Assembly (NCBI RefSeq): GCF_016834655.1
Contig: NZ_JAENHP010000023.1
Span: forward strand, 105,893 to 169,892
Source: Paractinoplanes ovalisporus
Lineage (GTDB): Bacteria; Actinomycetota; Actinomycetes; Mycobacteriales; Micromonosporaceae
Direction: 5' to 3'
Length of the DNA stretch: 64,000 nt
Below, piece by piece: positions 48,428 through 56,319 of the stretch. The notes under the pieces were generated by a model. It did no database searches, was not told where the DNA came from, and was given only the letters and a program-made list of their open reading frames with translations. Within the stretch, counting starts at the first letter, position 1, and each line of letters begins with the position of its first letter. The translations under genes and the position numbers were made by a program.

Positions 48428-49012
48428 ATGACCACAGCCCTTCTCGTCATCGACGTCCAGGAGTCGTTCCGGCAGCGGCCGCTCTGGCGCACCCTCGACA
48501 ACCCGGCCCTGATCGCCAACGTCCACCGTCTCGTCGAGGCCGCGCGGGCGTCCGGCGACAAGGTCGTCTGGGTGCTGCACGCCGAGCCCGGCACCGGCAA
48601 CCTCTTCGACCCCGCGAGCGGACACGTCCGGGTCGTCGACGACCTGCAGCCCGCCAAGGACGAACACGTTGTCGTGAAGACCTCCCACAACGCTTTCAGC
48701 ACGACCAACCTGCAGCAGTACCTCACCGCAAGTGGGGTGACCGCCGTGACGGTCTGCGGACTGCGTACCGAGCAGTGCGTCGAGACCACGTCCCGGGTGG
48801 CGTCCGACTTCGGCTACGACGTCACCTTCGTCACCGATGCCACCGGCACGTTCCCGATCCCGCACTGGACCGCACCGGCCGACCAGACCGTGGCGGAACT
48901 GCTGGCCGACCCGCGTACGCTGTCGGCCGCGGACGTGGTGTCCCGCACCGAGTACGCGCTGGCCGGCCGGTTCGCCGCCGTACGCCGCGTGGACGACTAT
49001 CTGGGAGGGTGA
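48428..49012 (+). CDS. Isochorismatase-family cysteine hydrolase
   Basis: The 194-residue protein has the cysteine-hydrolase triad: Asp in LLVIDVQESF (residue 9), Lys in VVVKTSHNAFSTT (about 84), and Cys in GLRTEQCVETTSR (about 117). The cis-peptide region GVTAVTVCG precedes the Cys. Members hydrolyse amides or vinyl ethers such as nicotinamide or ureidomalonate relatives. It is followed by a GlxA-type regulator 7 bases downstream, which probably controls it. ATG 48428. Confidence 0.9.
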   Translation: MTTALLVIDVQESFRQRPLWRTLDNPALIANVHRLVEAARASGDKVVWVLHAEPGTGNLFDPASGHVRVVDDLQPAKDEHVVVKTSHNAFSTTNLQQYLTASGVTAVTVCGLRTEQCVETTSRVASDFGYDVTFVTDATGTFPIPHWTAPADQTVAELLADPRTLSAADVVSRTEYALAGRFAAVRRVDDYLGG

Positions 49013-49019
49013 CCGGATC

Positions 49020-49913
49020 GTGCGCCGGGTGGTGTTCGTCCTGACCCCGCGGCTGCACCTGCTCGACTTGGCCGGACCGGCGCAGGTGTTCTCGACCGCG
49101 CCCGGCTACCGCCTCGACTACGTGGCCGAGTCGCCGGCCGTGCCGTCCTGGCAGGGCGTGACCCTCCAGGCGTCGGTCGAGTGGCCGGCACTGACCAGCG
49201 ACGACCTCGTGCTGGTGCCGGGCTGGCGCGACGGGTACGGGCCGGTCGGGCCGGCCATGCTGCGGCGGGTCGCGGACCACCACGCCGCCGGGGGCACGGT
49301 GGCCAGTGTCTGCTCGGGCGCCGAGGCGCTGGCCCGGGCCGGGCTGCTCGACGGGCGGCGCTGCACCACCCACCACGACCTGCAGGAGCGACTGGCGCGG
49401 GAGTTTCCGCGGGCCACGGTCGTACGGGATGTGCTCTATGTCAGTGACGACCGGGTGGTGACGTCGGCCGGGATCGCGAGCGGCATCGACCTCGCGCTGC
49501 ACCTGGTGGCGCAGCGCCACGGCCCGGCAGTGGCGGCCCGGGTGGCACGCGAGATGGTCGTCTACGCCCGGCGCAACGGCGACGAGCAGCAGGCCTCGGC
49601 CATGCTGCGCCACCGCGGACACCTCAGCGACGTGGTGCACCGCGTGCAGGACAGGATCGACGCCGAGTTCACGCAGCCGCTCCCGCTGGGGTCGCTGGCG
49701 GCCGGCGCGGGTGTGAGCGAGCGGACGCTGACCCGGCTCTTCGACGCCGCGACCGGCCGGACACCGCTGCGCTACCAGCAGCAGCTCCGCGTCGAACGCG
49801 CCGAATACCTGATCGGCCACGGCACCACGGTCGAGGCGGCGGCCCGCGCGGTCGGCTTCGGCGACGCGCGCATGCTGCGCCGCCTGCGTAACCGCCGCCC
49901 CGGAACTCAGTAG
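49020..49913 (+). CDS. GlxA-type AraC transcriptional regulator
   Basis: From GTG 49020 the protein has 297 residues. An N-terminal DJ-1/PfpI-like domain (about 1-170) has VVFVLTPRLHLLDLAGPAQV and the nucleophile-elbow-like SVCSGAEALARAGLL with a Cys. A C-terminal AraC helix-turn-helix domain (about 195-297) has PLGSLAAGAGVSERTLTRLF and GFGDARMLRRLRNRR. The GFGD helix lacks part of the standard ending. Such GlxA-like regulators usually control an adjacent isochorismatase or amidase gene, as here (48428-49012). Confidence 0.88.
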   Translation: MRRVVFVLTPRLHLLDLAGPAQVFSTAPGYRLDYVAESPAVPSWQGVTLQASVEWPALTSDDLVLVPGWRDGYGPVGPAMLRRVADHHAAGGTVASVCSGAEALARAGLLDGRRCTTHHDLQERLAREFPRATVVRDVLYVSDDRVVTSAGIASGIDLALHLVAQRHGPAVAARVAREMVVYARRNGDEQQASAMLRHRGHLSDVVHRVQDRIDAEFTQPLPLGSLAAGAGVSERTLTRLFDAATGRTPLRYQQQLRVERAEYLIGHGTTVEAAARAVGFGDARMLRRLRNRRPGTQ

Positions 49914-49924
49914 GGTTCGCTTCT

Positions 49925-50665
49925 ATGAAGGTGCACGAAGAGGACGTACGGATCCCCGGGGCCGGTCACGAGATCCGGGCCAAGGTGCTCACGCCGGCCG
50001 GCGGCGGGCGGTGGCCGGGGGTGCTGCTCTACTCCGACATCTTCCAGCTGACCGAGTCGACGCTGCGGACGTGCCGCCGGCTGGCCGCGGCTGGGCTGAT
50101 CGTGTGCGTGCCCGAGATCTATCCGCGCGGCGAGCTCGCGGGCGTGGCGCTGGAGTTCGACGACGAGGGCAAGGCGGCCGGGCTGGCCGGGGCGGCGTCG
50201 ATGACCACGGCCGAGTTCGACGAAGACCGCGCGAGCGTTCTCGACCACCTGGCCGCGCGGGACGACGTCACCAGCGTGCACGCGGCCGGTTACTGCCTCG
50301 GGGGCCACCTGGCGTTCCGGGCCGCGTTCGACGGGCGGGTCGCCTCGACCGTCTGCTTCTATCCGACCGGCCTGCACAACGGCTCGCTCGGCCAGGACCA
50401 GGCCGACTCGCTGTCCCGGTCGGCCGACATCCACGGCCGCCTGATGATCATCTTTGGCTCGCGGGACCCGCACGTGCCCGCGGCCGCGCGCGTCCAGATC
50501 CTCTCCGCGCTCTACGAGGCGGGGCATGAGGACCTGGAACTGCACGTCTACGCGGGCGGTGAGCACGCGTTCATGCGCGACGTCGGCCCCCGCTACGACC
50601 CCGCCCTCACCGACCTCGGCCTGACCGAGGCGGTGTCTTTCCTCCACGGGCGCTCGGTGGGCTGA
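49925..50665 (+). CDS. Dienelactone hydrolase family protein
   Basis: The 246-residue alpha/beta hydrolase has a Cys nucleophile motif GYCLGG at about 121-126, then Asp in FGSRDPHVP near 178 and His in GGEHAFMRD near 214. These are the dienelactone hydrolase triad. The substrate is probably a lactone or ester. ATG 49925 is 11 bases after the GlxA gene stop, so it may belong to the same transcript. The 3' end overlaps the convergent prfH gene by 59 bases. Confidence 0.88.
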   Translation: MKVHEEDVRIPGAGHEIRAKVLTPAGGGRWPGVLLYSDIFQLTESTLRTCRRLAAAGLIVCVPEIYPRGELAGVALEFDDEGKAAGLAGAASMTTAEFDEDRASVLDHLAARDDVTSVHAAGYCLGGHLAFRAAFDGRVASTVCFYPTGLHNGSLGQDQADSLSRSADIHGRLMIIFGSRDPHVPAAARVQILSALYEAGHEDLELHVYAGGEHAFMRDVGPRYDPALTDLGLTEAVSFLHGRSVG

Positions 50666-51299
50666 CCGGCCTCTCCACACGGGTCGGATTTCCCCGTACG
50701 AGGTCGTCGTGCACCCGCCACCGGGCGGTCACCGCGGCCCGCTCGGCGGCGGCGTCGCCCGCTTCGAGGCGTTCGCGCAGCAGCCGCAGGGCGATCCGGC
50801 GGTTCAGCGTGAACTGCCGCTCGGTGTCCACGACGACCACCTGCCCCGAGGGACGGTGGGTGGCGCGGACGGCCGTGCTCGCCTTGTTGCGGTGCTGACC
50901 GCCCGGGCCACCGGTGCGCGTCGCCACGATCTCGACGTCGGCCTCGTCGAAAACCGTGTGCCGGCTCGTCATGGAGCACGGTTCCGAGATGACGTACCAG
51001 TTCTTGCGGCCGGCCCCTTTCCGGAACGGGCTCGGAGCCTGCCAGCAGAGCGTGCCCGTCCAGCTTTTCGCGAATTCGGCGGCCTTTTCCCCGGCGATCT
51101 CGATCACGACCGACCTCGGCATGGGCGTCTTGCCGACGGTGATTCCGCTTTCCGCGGCCTCCTTTTCCAGCCGCCGTACGAGTTCAGCCAGCGCCCAATC
51201 GCATTCGCGCGGCCCTCGCCCCGCCGAAATGAGCAGGTGCACGCTCTCTCGGCCCGTTCCCTGCTCCCGGCTCGTTCCCTTTCCCCGCTCCCGGCTCAT
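50607..51299 (-). CDS. prfH: Peptide chain release factor homologue PrfH
   Basis: From ATG 51299 there are 230 residues. It has the release-factor catalytic motif GGPGGQ (TRTGGPGGQHRNKASTAVRA, about 128-147) but lacks the codon-recognition domains, as in PrfH. An N-terminal helical part with VHLLISAGRGPRECDWALAE precedes it. PrfH occurs next to a second RtcB ligase; together they release the nascent peptide from ribosomes with damaged decoding centres and religate the 16S rRNA. Its start overlaps the RtcB stop (ATGA). The C-terminal tail (PPSARGGKTPPRSGRGR) is an extension running under the DLH gene. Confidence 0.93.
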   Translation of the reverse strand: MSRERGKGTSREQGTGRESVHLLISAGRGPRECDWALAELVRRLEKEAAESGITVGKTPMPRSVVIEIAGEKAAEFAKSWTGTLCWQAPSPFRKGAGRKNWYVISEPCSMTSRHTVFDEADVEIVATRTGGPGGQHRNKASTAVRATHRPSGQVVVVDTERQFTLNRRIALRLLRERLEAGDAAAERAAVTARWRVHDDLVRGNPTRVERPVSPPSARGGKTPPRSGRGR

Positions 51300-52348
51300 G
51301 ACCGGTCCTTCGTCTTGTACGTGATGAGCGGAATCGTCACCGCGACCGACGTGGCCAGCTCGTACGCCACCAGGTCGCCGATCACCTGCTCGATGCGCTT
51401 GTAGGCGGTCGGCGCCTCCTCGAACAGCAACTGCCGATCCCCGCACACAACGAACGAGCCCACCGCCGTACGCCGCAACTCGGCCACCGTGTGCTTGGCC
51501 TTGCCCCGCCGCAGGGCGTCCGCACGCGACATCTTGCGCCCCGCACCATGCGCGACCGAGAAGTTCGCCTCGGCGCCCGCATGCCCCGCAACCAGGTAGG
51601 AAGGTGTGCCCCGCGTCCCAGCGACCAGAACGTCCCGCCCGTCCCCGGCAGCCGCGCCCTTACGGTGCAGATAAAGCCCGTCCCGCACTTCGACGAAGTT
51701 GTGACACTCATCCACAATCGGCGCCTCGACCACCGCACCCAGCGCATTCGCGACCCGCTCAGCCATGAGACGGCGGTTCAGAGACCCCCACCGTACGGCG
51801 TCATCGTGCTCTTTGAGATAAGCCGCTGGATCGGCCGCAGGCCCCGCGCCGTGCACCTCGGTGTGCGCCCGCAGAATGCTCTCACCCAACCCGCGCGAGC
51901 CGCTGTGCACGATGAGGACGAGGTCGCCCTTATTGATTTCGTACGGCCGGAACACGTCATCAACACGGGCCAGCTCGACAAAATGGTTGCCCCGCCCCAC
52001 CGTTCCGAGGCTGTCCCGGTGCCCGGCCGGAATGTCGTCAGGCCACTCCTCGTCGTCCGGGGTGAGGCCCCGGTCGAGATCGGGAAAGCGGGCGGCCAGC
52101 TTTTCCAGGTGCGGCCGCTTGACGCGGATCGGAAAGACGGCGATGCCACAGCCGATGTCGGAGCCGACGAGAAACGGATAAAGCACCGACGAGAGCATGG
52201 CGGCCCCGATCGGGGCACCCTTGCCCGGGTGCAGATCGGGCATGCCGGCCACATGAACCATGCCGTCCAACCCGGCCACCCGGTGACACTGATCAACCGC
52301 GTCCGACTCGATCCAGCTGCCGGCGGACGCAAAGACACGAACAGACAA
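51296..52348 (-). CDS. rtcB: RNA ligase RtcB, PrfH-associated type
   Basis: The 350-residue enzyme ligates RNA ends with 3'-phosphate or 2',3'-cyclic phosphate to 5'-OH using GTP and Mn. Motifs in order are HVAGMPDLHPGKGAPIGAA at about 32-50, GSDIGCG near 65 (metal-binding Asp, Cys), GRGNHF near 118, VHSGSRGLG near 148, and VAHGAGRKMSR near 273, with the His that becomes guanylylated. It starts with TTG 52348 (CTGGAG is 8 bases upstream). It is a short RtcB of the type found with PrfH, and the two overlap. The pair is an RNA-damage repair unit, next to a large NACHT gene. Confidence 0.93.
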   Translation of the reverse strand: MSVRVFASAGSWIESDAVDQCHRVAGLDGMVHVAGMPDLHPGKGAPIGAAMLSSVLYPFLVGSDIGCGIAVFPIRVKRPHLEKLAARFPDLDRGLTPDDEEWPDDIPAGHRDSLGTVGRGNHFVELARVDDVFRPYEINKGDLVLIVHSGSRGLGESILRAHTEVHGAGPAADPAAYLKEHDDAVRWGSLNRRLMAERVANALGAVVEAPIVDECHNFVEVRDGLYLHRKGAAAGDGRDVLVAGTRGTPSYLVAGHAGAEANFSVAHGAGRKMSRADALRRGKAKHTVAELRRTAVGSFVVCGDRQLLFEEAPTAYKRIEQVIGDLVAYELATSVAVTIPLITYKTKDRS

Positions 52349-52487
52349 AACAAGAACTCCAGAAATGACGAGACGACCGACACACCTCGATGAGGCGCCG
52401 ATGAAGAGGGCTGGGTGTGGTTCGTCAGTACGTCATGCCCCGACTCTGGCCGACGCGAGAGCCGGATGCAACCGATTAACGCCAAGC

Positions 52488-55400
52488 TCAGTCGAAGATC
52501 GCCCCGGCCCGTTCGAGCTGGTTACGGGCCGCTGGGTCGATCCCTGTGGCGCCGCGGAGGATCGCGCCTCGCATCTTGGTACCAACATGCACGTCCGCGA
52601 TCTCGACGCCGGAACGCACGTCGTACGCGGTCAGGCCACCATAGGCGTCGGCCACGACGAGCTTGTCGTCCTGCGTAAGCGCGTAGCTCGTGACCCGACG
52701 GTCCGGGCCGATTACAAGGATCGGCTTCGAAGGGTTGTTCAGCGCGAGTACGACAACGCCTCCGCCTACCGATAGGGCGACTAACGTACCGTCACCGTTC
52801 AGCGCGAATCTTCGACCAGGAAATTCCGGGTAATTCAGATACAGATTGCCAGATCTGACGATCGACGGCGGAATGCCGTGAACAATCACACGGTCGGCAT
52901 CTATACCGACTAGCCCAATCGCCAGGCTTAAGTTTTCTTCCACCAGCAGAAGCCCGACACCGCTGTCGCCGAATAGCTCGATTTCCGTGTTGTACTGGGC
53001 GGAAAGATCGACGGTCCGACGCTCAACATACGTGAGCTGACCGCGCTCCATCAGCATTTCGAAAACAACGACTGGACCAAAACCGGGAGCGCCATCAGTC
53101 GGGTCGCGCAGGTCGCTCAAGCCAAAGACCCGACCACTGGCGTTCACTTCGAAAGTAACCGTCAAAGCCCCGATCAGACTTTCTGATTCGCGGTTTCCGG
53201 TAGCCAGATCTTGGACCGAGAATTGCGTGCCAACGTCGAACCGACGCGATTGCAGCAGGTAAGATCTTCCTTCGGTTTCCCACACATCACCAGCACTTCC
53301 CTCGATGGGAATGTATCTGACTTCGCCGCCAACCGGGTCAAGCATCGCTCCTGCATGGCCGCTCGCGGTCGTCAGGTCGCTGTAGACGACGAGTGTGGCA
53401 CCGCCGGAGAGCCGCATTGCGCCACTGACATCATCCGGCGCGGCGAAGACCTGAACAGGTTCGTTGGTGAGATCCCACTCATAGACCCGGTAGTCCCGAC
53501 TGACGCCGAATACGAAATCGGCATTCCACAACCGTGCCAGGGCGGCAACCGCTTTCCGGTCGAAACCGAGATGATCAGCTACTGTAAAGTCCGCTTCCTC
53601 TAGGTCCGCACCGGAGAGATCGACGTCTTCGAGTCCGACGTCAGCGAGATCGGCTCGGCGCAACGAGCAACCGGCCAGGTCCATACCGTGTCCGCCTCGT
53701 TCGAGCTCGGCCTCGCGCAAGACGACTCCGTCGAGCCGCCGGCCACGCAGAGCTGTCCGGTCCAGCCGCCCGAGGATCTCGATGATGTTGGCTCCGGTGG
53801 TCCCTGATGTTTCTGCACCCAGGGCCGATGCTGCCATCAGCATCTCGACCAGTGGTTCGATGACATCACCGGTCAGCATTGGCAGCATGAGATCGAAAAC
53901 CGCGTCGTCCAGGACCATGCCGCTGAGAGTCCTCGTGTGCTGCTTGGCATCCTCGGGCAGCCATCCGCCGGCCGTCACCCGGACGTCAATTTCGATGCTG
54001 GGCAGCTTGGACCAGCGGAAGGACGGGGCCTCGGTCGGTTTGGTCGCGCCGACCAAGGCCATGAAGTCGGTGTTCATGATGCCGAGCTCGGCCGCGATCT
54101 TGTAGGCCGCGAAGAACTCGAGCAACGACCGGTGGGCTGGTGTGTAGTCACCTTCGGCGTTCCGGACCAGCATCGTCTGGCCGAGCATGTCGTAGTGCCA
54201 ATGGTCGAGGTCGCGCTGTTCCTGCACGGCCGGCCCGAACCAGGCGCGGATGTGATCAGGGATCGCACGGTAGTTGATGCTCAGCATCGACTCCGTGAGC
54301 ATGAACCAGGACAGCTCGCAGAGGAAGAACACCTTGTCGGCGAGCGAGGTGAAGGTGCGCTCGGCCCGGATGTCGGCGTCGATCTTGTGCTGGACCGCGT
54401 AGAGATAGACCCGCGCGATGTCGACCTTCGCACCACCTTCGATTCTCGGGAGCGCGGTGAGAACGAGGTCGGCCATAACCGGCCGACGCATCAGATCGAC
54501 GAGGTCCTTGTTCCGCAGGATCGTCTCCCGGGTCTCCTCGGTTGTCAGCCGTTCGAGCATCTGGAAGATCTGGTCGTCGTCGAACGGCTTCAGCTCTACC
54601 ACCTCGAACTGCGGTGGCTCACCGGTCAGAGCCGCGGTCGACGCGACCAGCCGAGCGCCGAGCAGGTTGCGGCCCTCCTGTGCCTCCGGGAAGTGCTCGG
54701 TGCGGCAGGTGAGCAGCACCTTCGAGCCGGGCACGACGGCCCGGGCCAGCTCCCAGAAGTTGTTGATCATCGCTTGGCGGTCGACCCGCGCGGCCATCTC
54801 GTCGAAGCCGTCGAAAATCAGCAGCAGGCGGCCCATGCGGTTCAGGGTCTCGAAGACGCGGTAGCCGTTCGGCAGGATCTCGTGCTTGCGGAAGAAGAAC
54901 TCGGAGAACAGGGACTCCAGGCTGACCGCCTTGGCGTAGTCGCGCAGCGGGATCACCAGGGGCAGGCGGGGACGCTTACGGCCCGCAGCTTTGGCGGCCC
55001 GCCACTCCTGGGCGACGGTGTAGGCGAAGTGCAGGCTGAACCAGCTCTTGCCCATGCCGAACTCGCCCAGGATGGACAGGTGTTCCTTGGCGTTGTCGTC
55101 GACCCACGCCCGTACGTAGTCGTCGAGCCCGCCCTCGCGCCACGAGTAGTGACTCGACGCGGCGACGCGGCCGGTCCGCTTGTCCGGTTCTTCCTTGAAG
55201 CAGGACAGCGGCACGTATCGCTGGTCGATCCCGCGGCTGCGGACCTCGTTCTCCAGCCAGGTCAGGTACGGCTCGAAGTCGGCTCGCTCGTCGATCAGCT
55301 CGTCGAGCGTGTAGCAGTAGATCTGGTCCAGATCCTCGTCGGCGACCCTCGCGGCCGGGCTGATGCGCTGGGGAACGATCACCCAGCCCTCGGCCGCGTG

Positions 55401-56165
55401 GTGGGTCGCCACTAGGCCGGCGGCCCGCTCGACGTCCGGCGCATTCAGTTCGCCGCTCCGGCCGAGCACCAGGACGGTCTCGAAGCCGCGGCGGGCCGGC
55501 ACGCGAACGAGCCAGACGAACTCGTCCGGGCCGCTCTCCGGCTCCGACAGGATCTTGTATTCCACGGCGGCGAACCATTCGCGCACCTCGTAGGCCAGGT
55601 GGCTCAGCGGAGACCGGTCAGGACCCTCCTGGCGCAGGATCTCCTCCCGCGAGTTCATCCTGTCCAGGCGCTTGACCAGCGTGGACAGTGACTCCTGAAC
55701 GTCGCGCACACCGCCCTTGACGTCCCGAACCTCCCGCTCCATGCGCGTCTCAGCGGCCGTTCGGGTGCGGTCGACGAGACGGTTGAAGACGACGGAGAAG
55801 CCGGTGACCTCGCGGGCCAGGTTGTAGTCGATGCGGCCGAGTGCACCGGTCTCGTCGTTCCACTGCAGAATCTCGTCGATCTCACGGTCGAGATGGGCCG
55901 CCTCGCCGGTGGCGAAGGACTTCTCGAACGCCGCTCGCACGTATTCGTTCTGAAAGAGACGGAGCACCGGCTCGGGTTTGCCGTAGCAGTACTCGACGAC
56001 GGTGTAGGTGTAGACGCCACGGAAATCAGATGGCGGAACCTCGGGCGCCAGACCGGCCTTGCGCAGTGTCGCAACTACGCCTTCCTGCCGCTTCAGCCTG
56101 TCGGTCGCGGGCTTGGCGACGGCTCCCAGCAGCTTCATCACCGCGGACAGTTCTGCTCCGGACAA
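52488..56165 (-). CDS. NACHT NTPase with pentapeptide repeats and a WD40-like propeller
   Basis: A 1225-residue STAND-type protein. The parts are: an N-terminal helical region (1-180); a domain at about 190-330 with EFVWLVRVPARRGFETVLVL, GWVIVPQRIS and YCYTLDELID, possibly nuclease-like but without a catalytic triad I can identify; NACHT ATPase with Walker A GEFGMGKSW (about 365-373), Walker B LLLIFDGFDEM (about 447-457) and a sensor-type LLTCRTEHF; a helical part with YTPAHRSLLEFFAAYKIA; pentapeptide repeats (about 800-860, LSGADLEEADF); a beta-propeller-like part (about 870-1190); and a short final pentapeptide stretch. Bacterial NACHT proteins are antiphage sensors. The region 52.7-53.6 kb is visibly more AT-rich than its surroundings, suggesting transfer. 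Confidence 0.85.
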   Translation of the reverse strand: MSGAELSAVMKLLGAVAKPATDRLKRQEGVVATLRKAGLAPEVPPSDFRGVYTYTVVEYCYGKPEPVLRLFQNEYVRAAFEKSFATGEAAHLDREIDEILQWNDETGALGRIDYNLAREVTGFSVVFNRLVDRTRTAAETRMEREVRDVKGGVRDVQESLSTLVKRLDRMNSREEILRQEGPDRSPLSHLAYEVREWFAAVEYKILSEPESGPDEFVWLVRVPARRGFETVLVLGRSGELNAPDVERAAGLVATHHAAEGWVIVPQRISPAARVADEDLDQIYCYTLDELIDERADFEPYLTWLENEVRSRGIDQRYVPLSCFKEEPDKRTGRVAASSHYSWREGGLDDYVRAWVDDNAKEHLSILGEFGMGKSWFSLHFAYTVAQEWRAAKAAGRKRPRLPLVIPLRDYAKAVSLESLFSEFFFRKHEILPNGYRVFETLNRMGRLLLIFDGFDEMAARVDRQAMINNFWELARAVVPGSKVLLTCRTEHFPEAQEGRNLLGARLVASTAALTGEPPQFEVVELKPFDDDQIFQMLERLTTEETRETILRNKDLVDLMRRPVMADLVLTALPRIEGGAKVDIARVYLYAVQHKIDADIRAERTFTSLADKVFFLCELSWFMLTESMLSINYRAIPDHIRAWFGPAVQEQRDLDHWHYDMLGQTMLVRNAEGDYTPAHRSLLEFFAAYKIAAELGIMNTDFMALVGATKPTEAPSFRWSKLPSIEIDVRVTAGGWLPEDAKQHTRTLSGMVLDDAVFDLMLPMLTGDVIEPLVEMLMAASALGAETSGTTGANIIEILGRLDRTALRGRRLDGVVLREAELERGGHGMDLAGCSLRRADLADVGLEDVDLSGADLEEADFTVADHLGFDRKAVAALARLWNADFVFGVSRDYRVYEWDLTNEPVQVFAAPDDVSGAMRLSGGATLVVYSDLTTASGHAGAMLDPVGGEVRYIPIEGSAGDVWETEGRSYLLQSRRFDVGTQFSVQDLATGNRESESLIGALTVTFEVNASGRVFGLSDLRDPTDGAPGFGPVVVFEMLMERGQLTYVERRTVDLSAQYNTEIELFGDSGVGLLLVEENLSLAIGLVGIDADRVIVHGIPPSIVRSGNLYLNYPEFPGRRFALNGDGTLVALSVGGGVVVLALNNPSKPILVIGPDRRVTSYALTQDDKLVVADAYGGLTAYDVRSGVEIADVHVGTKMRGAILRGATGIDPAARNQLERAGAIFD

Positions 56166-56319
56166 GGCTCGCCCCCACCTCTCGGGTCCACCGACGTCTG
56201 ACTACTACCACGCTTGCGCGGCCGGTGAAATCAGGCGGCCGACTCGAACGGTCATTGACAGGAGTGCACATCGAAGTCTGAGGTAGAGAACGACGTCCTT
56301 CGATGTAGCAGGAGGTTCG

